A DNA stretch of 52,223 bases, taken from assembly GCA_029688995.1 (NCBI GenBank), contig JARULA010000013.1, forward strand, positions 1 through 52,223, in the 5' to 3' direction. Below are positions 36,145 to 44,425 of the stretch, in pieces. A model generated the notes under the pieces. That model worked only from the letters and a program-made list of their open reading frames with translations, did not search any database and had not been told where the DNA came from. Position 1 is the first letter of the stretch. Every line of letters begins with the position of its first letter. Origin of the DNA: Marinilabiliaceae bacterium ANBcel2. GTDB taxonomy: Bacteria; Bacteroidota; Bacteroidia; Bacteroidales; Marinilabiliaceae. The position numbers and the translations under genes were made by a program.

Positions 36145-36976
36145 CGTAGCCCGAATAGAATGAGTCGAAATTGTTATTAAGAATATTTTTAAATCTTTTT
36201 ATAGCATTTTGCCCTGTGCAATGCCCTGTTATGAATTTCATATCAGGGTATTTTTCTTTTAGTGTATATGCTATTTTATCAATATCTTCATCACTTTCGT
36301 AACTTTTCTCATCTTCTTTGTCGGGCAGGTGTGCTCCTCCTGTACACATTTTTATTTTACCTGTTGTAAATAGCTCAACTGCTTCTAATGTATTTAACAG
36401 TCCGTTATGAGCACATCCCGACAATACTGTTATTCCGTCACTCTCTTCAACTGCAACTGCTGTTTCATGTAAAAAATCATCTTTTTCAATTTTGTTGTTT
36501 TGCTCTTTATAAAGAGCCTTATTGGCATACGGTAACGGGTACTTAGGTGTAAAACCTGTTACAAGCATTACATGGTCGGTTATATAGATATTGTTCGATA
36601 TAAAATTAAATCGGCTGTTGTACTTGTTAAACACCTCTTTATCAATAGTGATATCTCTTTTGTTACTTTTACGATATGAGTAGAATCTGCTCTTTTTTAT
36701 ATGGTGCGATATCCATACCCTTGCCTTTTTATTTATCTCAAGAAATTTTTCCAATCCTCCGCCATGATCTTTATGTCCGTGAGAAATTATAAGATGATCA
36801 ATATCTTTTATATTAATCCCCAGCTCTTTTGCATTATCGATAAATAGTGAAGAGTTGCCTGCATCTGTCAGCCATTTAAGATTATCTACTTCAAAATAGA
36901 TACTTAATCCATGTTCGGTATGTAAATTTTTGTTGTGTGGGTTGTTGTTATTGTCTATTACAACTATCTGTTTCAT
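36104..36976 (-). CDS. Metallo-beta-lactamase-fold hydrolase
   Basis: A 290-residue protein with the metal-binding motif HGHKDHGGG at residues 66-74 (H66, H68, D70, H71), a later VLSGCAHNGLLNTLEA and a C-terminal FITGHCTGQNA. This pattern fits the subgroup annotated as dihydropterin-aminobenzene phosphate synthase-like, whose true substrates are mostly unknown. The final 41 bp overlap the gamma-subunit gene in antisense. There is no clear functional link to neighbours. Confidence 0.82.
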   Translation of the reverse strand: MKQIVVIDNNNNPHNKNLHTEHGLSIYFEVDNLKWLTDAGNSSLFIDNAKELGINIKDIDHLIISHGHKDHGGGLEKFLEINKKARVWISHHIKKSRFYSYRKSNKRDITIDKEVFNKYNSRFNFISNNIYITDHVMLVTGFTPKYPLPYANKALYKEQNNKIEKDDFLHETAVAVEESDGITVLSGCAHNGLLNTLEAVELFTTGKIKMCTGGAHLPDKEDEKSYESDEDIDKIAYTLKEKYPDMKFITGHCTGQNAIKRFKNILNNNFDSFYSGYVIPPESFEQSRCL

Positions 36977-37028
36977 AGCGTAAGATCTTTTATTGATAGT
37001 AGTTATATAAATTTAGGCATAAAAAGAT

Positions 37029-37063
37029 AAAGCAGAAAGTTTACATAAAAAACTTTCTGCTTT
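37029..37063 (-). terminator. Rho-independent terminator downstream of the peroxiredoxin gene
   Basis: AAAGCAGAAAGTT and AACTTTCTGCTTT form a perfect 13-bp stem around a 9-base loop. On the minus strand it is followed by a T-rich tract (ATCTTTTTA). It lies 107 bp past the peroxiredoxin stop and before the metallo-beta-lactamase-fold gene. Confidence 0.75.
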
Positions 37064-37169
37064 ACACTCTTTTCTTACTTTACACTCTATGTTTTAAAGT
37101 GAGTTTATGTATCACTTTTAACACTATACTTTGTGCTAAAGTGTTTTTAGAGAAATCCTGCACATTTTT

Positions 37170-37886
37170 TTATTTCTTCTTTTTTAGTGCTTTCTCAACC
37201 TTCTCTTTGTCAAGAGGCTTGGTGCAGAAGAACCAGTCGTAACACTTCATATCTCCCTCTTTACCTTCTATACGGGCTTGAGCCGTTCCGCATGATCCGG
37301 CTGTTGGCACAATTACATCATCACCCGGTCTCCAATCTGCAGGAGTTGCAATACTAAATTCATCGGCAGTTTGAAGAGCAATTACAGCACGCTTAAGCTC
37401 ATCAAAATTACGCCCCATCGACAGGGGATAGTAAATAATAGTTCTTATTTTTGCTTCTGGATCTATTATAAATACTGCGCGAACTGCTTTTGTATCACTC
37501 TCACCCGGTTGAAGCATTCCATACTTTTTCGACACTTCCATTGTGATATCTTCTATAAGGGGAAAGGTTACCTCAATATTTTTCATCCCTTTATATTCGA
37601 TCTTCTCTTTTATTGTTCGCAGCCAGGCAATATGACTATATAATCCGTCAACCGATAATCCAACAAGTTCGGTGTTTAGTTCTTTAAAATCTTCCTGCAT
37701 TGAGGCAAATGTCATAAATTCTGATGTACACACCGGTGTAAAATCGGCCGGGTGACTAAATAGAATTACCCATTTCCCTTTGTAGTCTTGTGGAAAATTT
37801 ATTTTTCCCTGAGTTGTTTCTGCAGTAAATTCCGGAGCTTTGTCACCGATACGTGGCATTGCAAAATATTCTTGTTCTTGTTCCAT
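37170..37886 (-). CDS. Peroxiredoxin, Prx6/AhpC-like long form
   Basis: A 238-residue thiol peroxidase. The peroxidatic Cys is C53 in ADFTPVCTSEFMTF, with the usual N-terminal PRIGDKAPEFTAETTQGKI. The extended C-terminal part holds more Cys (GSCGTAQ and KCYDWFFCTKP), like the archaeal and anaerobe-type Prx6 group, where a C-terminal Cys can act as resolving residue. It removes peroxides in the cytoplasm, useful for an oxygen-sensitive fermenter. It has its own terminator and a 238-bp upstream gap that probably holds the promoter. Confidence 0.92.
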   Translation of the reverse strand: MEQEQEYFAMPRIGDKAPEFTAETTQGKINFPQDYKGKWVILFSHPADFTPVCTSEFMTFASMQEDFKELNTELVGLSVDGLYSHIAWLRTIKEKIEYKGMKNIEVTFPLIEDITMEVSKKYGMLQPGESDTKAVRAVFIIDPEAKIRTIIYYPLSMGRNFDELKRAVIALQTADEFSIATPADWRPGDDVIVPTAGSCGTAQARIEGKEGDMKCYDWFFCTKPLDKEKVEKALKKKK

Positions 37887-38124
37887 GATGATAAATTTAA
37901 TTTTAATGGTTCTACTTAATGTTTAACAAAACAGCTCTATCTTTGTTCTGTTTCTTAAACAAAATTGAAACATTTTTTTGTTAAGAACAATTATATCCTA
38001 TCGATTTATCTTATTTGATATAGTTTTAATTTATAATGGAGGTAGTAATATAAAAAGTTTCGCTGTTTAAAGCTTTATGTGCAATTATCTTTAATTGTAT
38101 GGCTCTTGATTTGGCTGATTTATC

Positions 38125-40848
38125 TTAAAAGGTTATTGTGTAGCGTGCAAATGGTATAGGGAAGGGAAAGAGGCTTAGTTGTTTTAGATCTCTTGTGCTG
38201 GAGCCCGGACTGTAACTTTCAGAGTCAGTATCAAAATAGAGTATAAAAGGATTTTGTCTTCCGTATAAATTGATAATTCCTACGCTCCACTCTCTGTTAG
38301 TTGATTCTCTTTTTTTTGTGAAATTAAAACTTAAATCTAATCTGTGAAATGCCGGCATTCTGAATTCATTAATGCCTTGTTGATTTTCGCTGTATTGACT
38401 TGCATTTGAGATATCTGTAAAGGGGAAATCGGGTGCATAATATTTCTCTGACGGCAGGGTGACGGGATAACCACTCCCAAACTGCCATTGTATATTGGCG
38501 GTAACGCGATTGTTTAATTGATGATTTATATTTAAGTTAATATCGTGACGTCTGTCATATCTTGCCGGAAAAGAGTTGCCTCTATTTAGATCATCGAACT
38601 TATTTGTTGTTTTTGCCCATGTGTAAGCCAGAGAACCGGTTGTTTTTCCGGTTTTTTTCGAGGCTATTGCTTCAACTCCGTACGACTTACCTTTACCAAT
38701 TGTTAATTTATTTTCCCAATCGCTACTGTAATCAAAAAATCCTGTACTCTCTTTATAATGGAGCAGATTTTTGAGTTTTTTATAGTAGAGATCTATTTCA
38801 AATGTGTACTTATTTTTATTTAGAACTTTTTCGTGTACAGCCCCTGCCGATATTTGGTCGGCATGCATTGGCGGAATGTTTTCGGTTACAGGAAGCCATA
38901 GATCTGAAGGAAGTGTTATGCTTGAGGAACTTACCATATGGATATATTGCGACATTGATGAAAAGTTTCCTCTTACCTGCCAGTTAGGTGATATGTAGCG
39001 ATTTATTGCTACTCTGGGCTCAAACTTATGATAATGTTTATCTTCACCTTCAAAAAGAATATATCTTGTGCCTATATTAATTCTGTTGTTTTGAAGGTAG
39101 GTAAACTCATCTTCGGCATAAAGGTGAAACTCACTACCTCTTAATGTAAAATCTCCAAAAGTTGTATCAACCGGCTGGTCGGTATTTAAACTTCTTTGAA
39201 TAATATCTACTCCCGGATTAAATTCATGCAATATTGCTGCTGTTCCAAATTTTATGTGGTGATTGTATAAGGGGTAGTAGTCAAAATCGAGTTTAGCTCC
39301 AAAATCTTTTATCCCGCTATCGTACCTCTGTTCATAGTTATCCCATACATTATCTATTTCATTATTTCTCTCCACACCTATATGAAAATTGTAGTCGGAG
39401 TATGTGGCTGTTAAATTTGCAAAAAGGCGGGGGGTTATAAGGTAGTTCCATCTTAATGCTGCTACAAAGTTGCCCCATCCTGCATTGTTTTCGTCATTAA
39501 CGGGAACATCTGCTTTAATGTTTGTTCCGGGAACCACTCCCAACTCTACATCTCTGTAATTATAGGTAGTATAGTAGCGATCTCTTCCATAGTAAGTACT
39601 AAAATATAGACGATGCTTATCATTTATTTTTTGATTTATTTTTGCATTGATATCATAGAAGTAGTAGTTGGTAATCTCATCATTTCCCCTCTGTATTAGT
39701 CCGGCTATCAAATCCATGTATGTCCGTCTAAACGATATTGCATAGCTCGACTTCTCCTTTTGAATTGGTCCGTTAACAGCTATACTCGATGATAGCAGTC
39801 CGACATTTAAAACTCCTTCAAACTCCTCTTTATTTCCCTCTTTGGTTCTTACATCAATAACTGACGATAGCCGTCCGCCATATCTGGCCGGAAATCCTCC
39901 TTTATGAACCGATACGTTACGCACTGCATCGGTATTAAAAATTGAGAAAAATCCTAACAGGTGACCAATATTATATACAGGAACATCATCAAGAAGAATA
40001 AGGTTTTGGTCGGGACCTCCGCCTCTTACGTATAGTCCGCTAAATCCTTCTGATCCACCTTGAATTCCTGGTATCATCTGAATTGTTTTAATTATATCTG
40101 TCTCTCCAAGCATAGCAGGAGCCTGCTTTATATCCTCCATATGTAAAGTGGTTGCTCCATGTCGGCTTAATGCTGTTTCACGATGCTCAATATCTCCTAT
40201 TATCGATACCTCCCTAAGAAATGTTGATTTGTCGAGGTTGAAGTTTATGGTTGTATCTTTTGTTAAATTGAAACTTTCATTTTTGTCGCGAAATCCCACG
40301 TATGAAGCTCTTAGGTAGTGTTTGCCTTCGGGCAGTGAAATACTATAAAACCCATAATTATTGCTAACGGTTCCTTTTTGATTATTAGAACTATAGATGT
40401 TTGCTGCGGGTAGAGATTCTCCGGATCCTTTTTCTCTAACATATCCGCTTATGGTAAAGATGCGTGGAGGAGGGGATGATAACGGACTAACAATTATGCG
40501 TTTATCTGTAATGAGATAGTCTATTTGACAATCACTAAAAATATCGTATAGGTGATTAATTAATGATTGCCGGGATTTATTTATGCGTGCATTATCGGTT
40601 ATACAAAGTTGGTTGCTGTAGCTTATTATCCATCCCGATCTCTCTTCTAACTCTTTTATTAACTCAGAGGTAGTTCCTCTTTGTTTATTTACTGTTATTT
40701 GTGGAGTGGTGTTGTCAATTCTGTTTACAGAGACTGCATCTATATTATTTACGAAAAGTGCAATAATAAAAAAGGCTGTCCCCGGTTTAAGAGCAGCCCT
40801 TAATAGTATATTTGCTAATTTTAATATCAGTAATTTAACTGAGGGCAT
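38125..40848 (-). CDS. TonB-dependent receptor with STN signalling domain
   Basis: A 907-residue outer-membrane protein. After an N-terminal signal-like hydrophobic stretch (about 20-33) come a secretin/TonB short N-terminal (STN) domain (about 48-120), a carboxypeptidase-regulatory-like beta domain (about 131-215, ISGYVREKGSGESLPAANIY), a plug domain (about 228-345, GLYVRGGGPDQNLILLDDVP) and a 22-strand barrel ending in Phe. The STN domain is the part that signals to an anti-sigma factor, and fecR- and sigma-like genes follow upstream in the operon. The ligand is unknown. The receptor would be powered by an ExbB/ExbD/TonB set such as the one at 7.8-9.9 kb. Confidence 0.92.
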   Translation of the reverse strand: MPSVKLLILKLANILLRAALKPGTAFFIIALFVNNIDAVSVNRIDNTTPQITVNKQRGTTSELIKELEERSGWIISYSNQLCITDNARINKSRQSLINHLYDIFSDCQIDYLITDKRIIVSPLSSPPPRIFTISGYVREKGSGESLPAANIYSSNNQKGTVSNNYGFYSISLPEGKHYLRASYVGFRDKNESFNLTKDTTINFNLDKSTFLREVSIIGDIEHRETALSRHGATTLHMEDIKQAPAMLGETDIIKTIQMIPGIQGGSEGFSGLYVRGGGPDQNLILLDDVPVYNIGHLLGFFSIFNTDAVRNVSVHKGGFPARYGGRLSSVIDVRTKEGNKEEFEGVLNVGLLSSSIAVNGPIQKEKSSYAISFRRTYMDLIAGLIQRGNDEITNYYFYDINAKINQKINDKHRLYFSTYYGRDRYYTTYNYRDVELGVVPGTNIKADVPVNDENNAGWGNFVAALRWNYLITPRLFANLTATYSDYNFHIGVERNNEIDNVWDNYEQRYDSGIKDFGAKLDFDYYPLYNHHIKFGTAAILHEFNPGVDIIQRSLNTDQPVDTTFGDFTLRGSEFHLYAEDEFTYLQNNRINIGTRYILFEGEDKHYHKFEPRVAINRYISPNWQVRGNFSSMSQYIHMVSSSSITLPSDLWLPVTENIPPMHADQISAGAVHEKVLNKNKYTFEIDLYYKKLKNLLHYKESTGFFDYSSDWENKLTIGKGKSYGVEAIASKKTGKTTGSLAYTWAKTTNKFDDLNRGNSFPARYDRRHDINLNINHQLNNRVTANIQWQFGSGYPVTLPSEKYYAPDFPFTDISNASQYSENQQGINEFRMPAFHRLDLSFNFTKKRESTNREWSVGIINLYGRQNPFILYFDTDSESYSPGSSTRDLKQLSLFPFPIPFARYTITF

Positions 40849-40874
40849 TCTGATATGATTTTCAACCCTCTAAA

Positions 40875-41837
40875 TTAATCAGAGATTATTAAAATACCGT
40901 TTTTAAGTTCAAAATTTTTATTAAAATGCAAAGATAGTTCGTTTGTTATCTCTTTTAAATTGGGTTCGGGAAATCTTGTTGTGATTTTAATATCACTCTC
41001 AAAGTTGTAATATATAGAGTCAACCTGTTCAAAATGTGATTCAAGGGTCTCTGTTATAATATCTATTGATGCATTATTAAACTCTATAATTCCGGTTTTC
41101 CATGAAAGAAAATTGTTGTTGGCTATAGCTCCTTTTATAATGTCGCTATTATCGGCTTGCGCCCACTCTCCTTCATAAACTGTAAGCTTATTGTTTTGAC
41201 TTAACATCTCAACAACTCCTTGCGTTACATTAAGCTCTATAATATTGTTTTTTCCTTTTTCATTAATATGAAATGCTGTACCTTTTACTTTAACTGATGC
41301 ATTTCCAACATCTACATAAAAGGGCTGTTCGGGATTTGATGACACTTCAAAATAGCCTTCTCCTTTAAGTATTACTCTTCGTTCATCTCCGGCAAATGCA
41401 TTTTTAAATTTAAGTGATGAGTTGCGGTTTAAAAATACCATGCTCTCATCGGGCAGCGTTAAAGAGTCTGTTTGTGCCTCTGTTTCATAAACAACCCATC
41501 TTCCATATCCGGGCACATTCCAGTAAACCCATAAAGCAGTTGAGACAGATAACATTATAACAATAATGGCAGCTATACGCATTAACATTGAGTATGGTGT
41601 TGATTTTCTCTTTTTGCAAAATCCCATCCTCTCCCTAATGGCTTGCCAGTCTTGCTCTTTGTTATACGATGGGTTTGCTGCATTTTCCCAGATAAAGCAC
41701 ATATCGTTATAGAGCTTTTTAAAATCGGGGTCGTTTTGCAGCCTGTTTTTAATATAAGATTGCTCTTGCGAATTAGCTTCTCCGCATAGATATCTTACAA
41801 TTAAATCTTCCCTGTTATTTATATCTGAAGGTTTCAT
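40875..41837 (-). CDS. FecR family anti-sigma factor
   Basis: A 320-residue protein with an N-terminal cytoplasmic anti-sigma region (YLCGEANSQEQSYI), one membrane helix at about 84-106, and a periplasmic FecR domain (DSLTLPDESMVFLNRNSSLKF, then RRVILKGEGYFEV and VKVKGTAFHI), ending in the DUF4974-like C-terminal part. It holds the sigma factor inactive until the STN domain of the receptor encoded next signals. 26-bp gap to the receptor gene. Confidence 0.92.
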   Translation of the reverse strand: MKPSDINNREDLIVRYLCGEANSQEQSYIKNRLQNDPDFKKLYNDMCFIWENAANPSYNKEQDWQAIRERMGFCKKRKSTPYSMLMRIAAIIVIMLSVSTALWVYWNVPGYGRWVVYETEAQTDSLTLPDESMVFLNRNSSLKFKNAFAGDERRVILKGEGYFEVSSNPEQPFYVDVGNASVKVKGTAFHINEKGKNNIIELNVTQGVVEMLSQNNKLTVYEGEWAQADNSDIIKGAIANNNFLSWKTGIIEFNNASIDIITETLESHFEQVDSIYYNFESDIKITTRFPEPNLKEITNELSLHFNKNFELKNGILIISD

Positions 41838-41891
41838 AATCTATTTTGCAACAAAGATTTTTTAATGCTGTTTCATACTATAGTTTACCAA

Positions 41892-42089
41892 TTAGCGAAA
41901 CTGCATAACGTTGAAAAAGTTTGGTACCTCTTCTTGCACCTCTTCTTTGTCAAGTTCACTATTTTTAGCTTCTTGAGCTTGAACTTCTGTTATAACACTC
42001 TCTTTTGTTGCGGTTTTTGCAACTTCTGTTGTTTGTTCAGTCTCCGGACTTTCAAACAACTCTGCTAATAATTGAAGTAAAAATTCCAT
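41892..42089 (-). CDS. Possible small acidic protein between the sigma and anti-sigma genes
   Basis: A 65-residue frame starting MEFLLQLLAELFESPE, then a Thr/Glu/Lys-rich charged stretch and ending NVMQFR. The first ten residues could form an amphipathic helix. Spacing is loose (127 bp from the sigma gene, 54 bp to fecR). Composition looks more protein-like than the opposite-strand frame, which is Phe/Cys-rich. No family recognised; it may be a regulatory peptide of the module or may not be translated. Confidence 0.4.
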   Translation of the reverse strand: MEFLLQLLAELFESPETEQTTEVAKTATKESVITEVQAQEAKNSELDKEEVQEEVPNFFNVMQFR

Positions 42090-42216
42090 ATCCCGTTTTT
42101 TATCGAATTACTATTTATATGACAAGCATAATTGATGTTGCACGTATATAATTATTGAAAAAGTTTGTGATAGTTATGTAAGTTATTAAGATAAGTGGTT
42201 GCAGAACCTGCTAATA

Positions 42217-42777
42217 TTAAAGCATCTCTTTTTTGGTGAGTTCTGTGCGCAAAGCTTTTAAAGCTTTACTTATTTGTGTTTCAACGGTACGTTTAGAGAT
42301 ATCCAGCCTGTCTGAAATTTCTTGATTACTCATCCCCTCATTTCTGCTCATCTTGAAAATTTTACGACATTTTTTAGGAAGCTTCTCAATTGTTGAAGTA
42401 ATTGTGTTTTGTAAATCTTCAAACTCGAGTGTCTCTTGAGGCCTTATTGTTTCATTGGTAGAGTAAACAATATATTGGTGATGCTCCTGCTCCATGTTAT
42501 TTCGTTTTATAACATTTAAGCAGCGGTTTTTTACACTTTGATAAAGATGTGCTTTAAGGCTGGTATGAATATTTAGCTCATCTCTTTTATCATATAGCTT
42601 TACAAAAACATCCTGAACAACATTACGGGCAAGATCAAAATCCTGTAAAAAGCGAGCTGCAAATACTACCAGCTGATGATACATTGTATCAAACAGATGT
42701 TTAAATACCGCCTCGTCTCCCTTTTTTATACCTGAAATTATCAGAGCTTCGTTTAGCTTACCCTCTTTGTTAGACAT
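42217..42777 (-). CDS. ECF RNA polymerase sigma factor (FecI-like)
   Basis: A 186-residue sigma-70 family protein. Region 2 is at about 24-75 (FKHLFDTMYHQLVVFAARFL, RNVVQDVFVKLYDKR) and region 4 at about 128-180 with helix-turn-helix MSNQEISDRLDISKRTVETQ. It is first in the order sigma, anti-sigma, receptor on the minus strand. This is the usual Bacteroidota arrangement for cell-surface signalling in which substrate binding at the receptor switches on the operon. Confidence 0.94.
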   Translation of the reverse strand: MSNKEGKLNEALIISGIKKGDEAVFKHLFDTMYHQLVVFAARFLQDFDLARNVVQDVFVKLYDKRDELNIHTSLKAHLYQSVKNRCLNVIKRNNMEQEHHQYIVYSTNETIRPQETLEFEDLQNTITSTIEKLPKKCRKIFKMSRNEGMSNQEISDRLDISKRTVETQISKALKALRTELTKKEML

Positions 42778-42954
42778 TTTATAATAAAGCGTTGTTTGGG
42801 TATCTTTTGTTTAGTAAAGAAATAAATAACTGTGGATTTATAAAACACAAAAATAACACCTTTTTTGCATATCATTACTAACAATAGATCATTAAGATAT
42901 GTTTGATCTATTTTAAACTTCAATATTTGATCTTTAATTTTTGCATCTATTCCG

Positions 42955-42985
42955 TTGCTTGCAACGATTAAAGTTTTTATATTTG
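42955..42985 (+). promoter_or_regulatory. Bacteroidota-type promoter of the tRNA-Pro gene
   Basis: TTG at 42955-42957 and TATATTTG at 42978-42985 are separated by 20 bp, which fits the -33 TTG / -7 TAnnTTTG promoter of Bacteroidota very well. Transcription would start near 42992, about 25 bases before the tRNA. The -33 box lies inside the palindrome CGTTGC-TT-GCAACG. Confidence 0.7.
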
Positions 42986-43016
42986 CACCGTCTTAAAAAG
43001 GAGATATTATAAAGTT

Positions 43017-43091
43017 CGGGATGTAGCTCAGTCCGGTTAGAGTACTCGTCTGGGGGGCGAGGGGTCGGAAGTTCGAATCTTCTCATCCCGA
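43017..43091 (+). tRNA. tRNA-Pro (anticodon GGG)
   Basis: A 75-base cloverleaf. The acceptor stem CGGGATG pairs with CATCCCG, the anticodon stem CTCGT/GCGAG encloses the loop CTGGGGG with anticodon GGG, and the T arm has GTTCGAATC. The discriminator is A and CCA is not encoded. It has its own promoter and terminator, and it marks the boundary between core genes and the accessory zone to the right. Confidence 0.93.
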
Positions 43092-43102
43092 CTACTGAAA
43101 GT

Positions 43103-43135
43103 CAAAGGGTTAGCGTGTTAAACGTTAACCCTTTG
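43103..43135 (+). terminator. Terminator of tRNA-Pro
   Basis: CAAAGGGTTAGCGT pairs with ACGTTAACCCTTTG (14 bp, one G-U) around a 5-base loop, followed by TTTGTT. It begins 12 bases after the tRNA. Confidence 0.75.
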
Positions 43136-43141
43136 TTTGTT

Positions 43142-43163
43142 ATGGTGCCATTATGGTGCCATT
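43142..43163. repeat. Tandem 11-bp direct repeat just after tRNA-Pro
   Basis: ATGGTGCCATT occurs twice in a row. Direct repeats behind a tRNA gene can be arm- or core-type sites of tyrosine recombinases, and the accessory zone starts here, but no integrase gene is present. The stretch also contains the 12-mer CCATTATGGTGC found inside the CRISPR repeat. Confidence 0.5.
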
Positions 43164-43261
43164 TTTTTGTGATCCAAAAAACTGCCATTGGCAAAATGAT
43201 GATTTATCTTGTCGTTCTGCATTTCTCACCAATAGCCTTTGAGCCGGTAGTAGCTCTTTCA

Positions 43262-43366
43262 TCATTCAATTGCTTTAATTTTCCCTGTTACTACCTAGCT
43301 AATCAATGCGGTGCGGTATTCGGTTAATAATTCAATTAGTTTTTTTTGTTTTGGCTTTTTTGGCAT
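43262..43366 (-). pseudogene. C-terminal remnant of a type I restriction specificity subunit (HsdS)
   Basis: Reading the minus strand from 43366 gives MPKKPKQKKLIELLTEYRTALIS, an amber stop, then VVTGKIKAIE and a final stop. The pair of motifs IELLTEYRTALIS.VVTGKI is the typical C-terminal end of HsdS, the DNA-recognition subunit of type I restriction-modification enzymes. The expected Glu codon between the two halves has become TAG. There is a stop immediately upstream and no hsdM or hsdR, so only about 35 codons remain. The rest of the region up to the first IS3 fragment shows no gene. Confidence 0.65.
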
Positions 43367-43459
43367 CTATCCGGGTACATTCCGTTTCGATTGTATTAAC
43401 CCCCTAATTCACTGGACACAATTTGTAAAATCAAATTAGTACAGTAAATTAGCAAAAGT

Positions 43460-43765
43460 ATGAGTAAAAGTAAGCGAAAATTTGAATTGGAAGAGAAGCT
43501 CCAGATTCTCCGTGAGGGAGAAACTCAGGGAGTTGAAATAACCTGTCGCAAACACCAAATTTCCCGTAGTTTGTTTTACAACTGGAAGAACAAGTTTGAC
43601 CGGCATGGTCCAGATGGTCTCACACCTAAATATCAGCGTGTAGATCCTCATGTAAAATCTCTGGAAAAGGAGAATGAAAGGCTTCGCAAAGTCATTTCTA
43701 AGCAAGCACTGGAGCTTGAAGTAAAGGAAGAGCTGCTAAAAAAAACGAAACTCCATTACAGATGA
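43460..43765 (+). CDS. IS3 family transposase OrfA (helix-turn-helix subunit) of a decayed element
   Basis: A 101-residue protein with the OrfA helix-turn-helix (FELEEKLQILREGETQGVEI, CRKHQISRSLFYNWKNKF) and a C-terminal leucine-rich coil (KSLEKENERLRKVISKQ). In IS3 elements OrfA binds the ends and is fused to OrfB by frameshifting. It overlaps the start of the broken OrfB frame by 4 bases. A possible left end with GGACAC lies near 43412. OrfA is still intact but the element is dead because OrfB is broken. Confidence 0.85.
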   Translation: MSKSKRKFELEEKLQILREGETQGVEITCRKHQISRSLFYNWKNKFDRHGPDGLTPKYQRVDPHVKSLEKENERLRKVISKQALELEVKEELLKKTKLHYR

Positions 43766-44168
43766 AAAGAGAGGTTGTTTCTGATTTTGAGCAGCTTGCA
43801 ACAAAAAAGCAACTTTGTCAGTGGTTGAAAATCAATCGCAGCACTTGCTATTACAAGACATCCAATAAAAAGCGCGGCGCAAAACCAAGCACTCACACTA
43901 AGATGCAGGATGGGCATCTTGTACCTAATCAGCAGGTTGTAAATACGCTTATTTCAGATGTTTTTAGTGAGTAATTCAATCTTTATGGATACCAGCTTAG
44001 CACTGAAGAGTTAATAGCCATGGGTTATATTATAAACCCTAAGAAGACCTATCGGTTGATGCGAGAAAACGGTTTACTTCTGGATAAACTTCCCCGAAGT
44101 AAGAGTCCTCGACAATGGGTAAGGTGGCGTAAGATTCAGGATGCCAAACCACCATTACCTACAAGGTA
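43762..44168 (+). pseudogene. Truncated IS3 family transposase OrfB with internal stop
   Basis: The frame starts MKREVVSDFEQL and contains LCQWLKINRSTCYYKTS, the usual OrfB beginning. It then meets a TAA at 43972-43974 exactly where the family has the LYGYQ.S..EL segment, which continues in the same frame (LYGYQLSTEELIAMGYIINP, then KTYRLMRENGLLLDKL). It breaks off near PRQWVRWRKIQDAKPPL, before the DDE catalytic core. At that point an unrelated IS4-like sequence begins on the other strand. So: one nonsense mutation plus a truncation. Confidence 0.75.
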
Positions 44169-44279
44169 AGCCCAGACAAAAGTAATTGTAATTATTGCCA
44201 CCAGATATTGCAGCCGTGCCAAATAGATCCAGTGCATATATCCGGGACGTTGCACGCAAGCAAAATTGATGTTTGCACT
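44136..44279 (-). pseudogene. Possible C-terminal scrap of an IS4 family transposase
   Basis: The minus strand encodes about 47 codons including NINFACVQRPG and RLQYLVAIITITFVWAYLVG, resembling the C-terminal pattern of IS4-type transposases (aromatic-rich helix ending WAY..G after an NFE.T.. element). There is no start, and upstream frames are closed. The recognisable part stops at about 44160, right where the IS3 OrfB homology ends. This suggests one element was inserted into or recombined with the other. Confidence 0.35.
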
Positions 44280-44425
44280 TTTAAAAAATAGAGGCGTTTA
44301 ATTATAGAAAAAAAATGTATTAATTGAAATCTAAAATAAAAAATCTAAAAAACAGGTTCTAACTCATCCTTTATTAGCAGGCAAATTGTAATTTTGCTGA
44401 GAATCTATCAGAAATATATATTGCC

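Noticed and set aside
41865-42068. A plus-strand Phe/Cys-rich 67-residue frame
   Set aside because: Composition is that of an antisense shadow of the small acidic frame on the minus strand; no neighbour or motif supports it.
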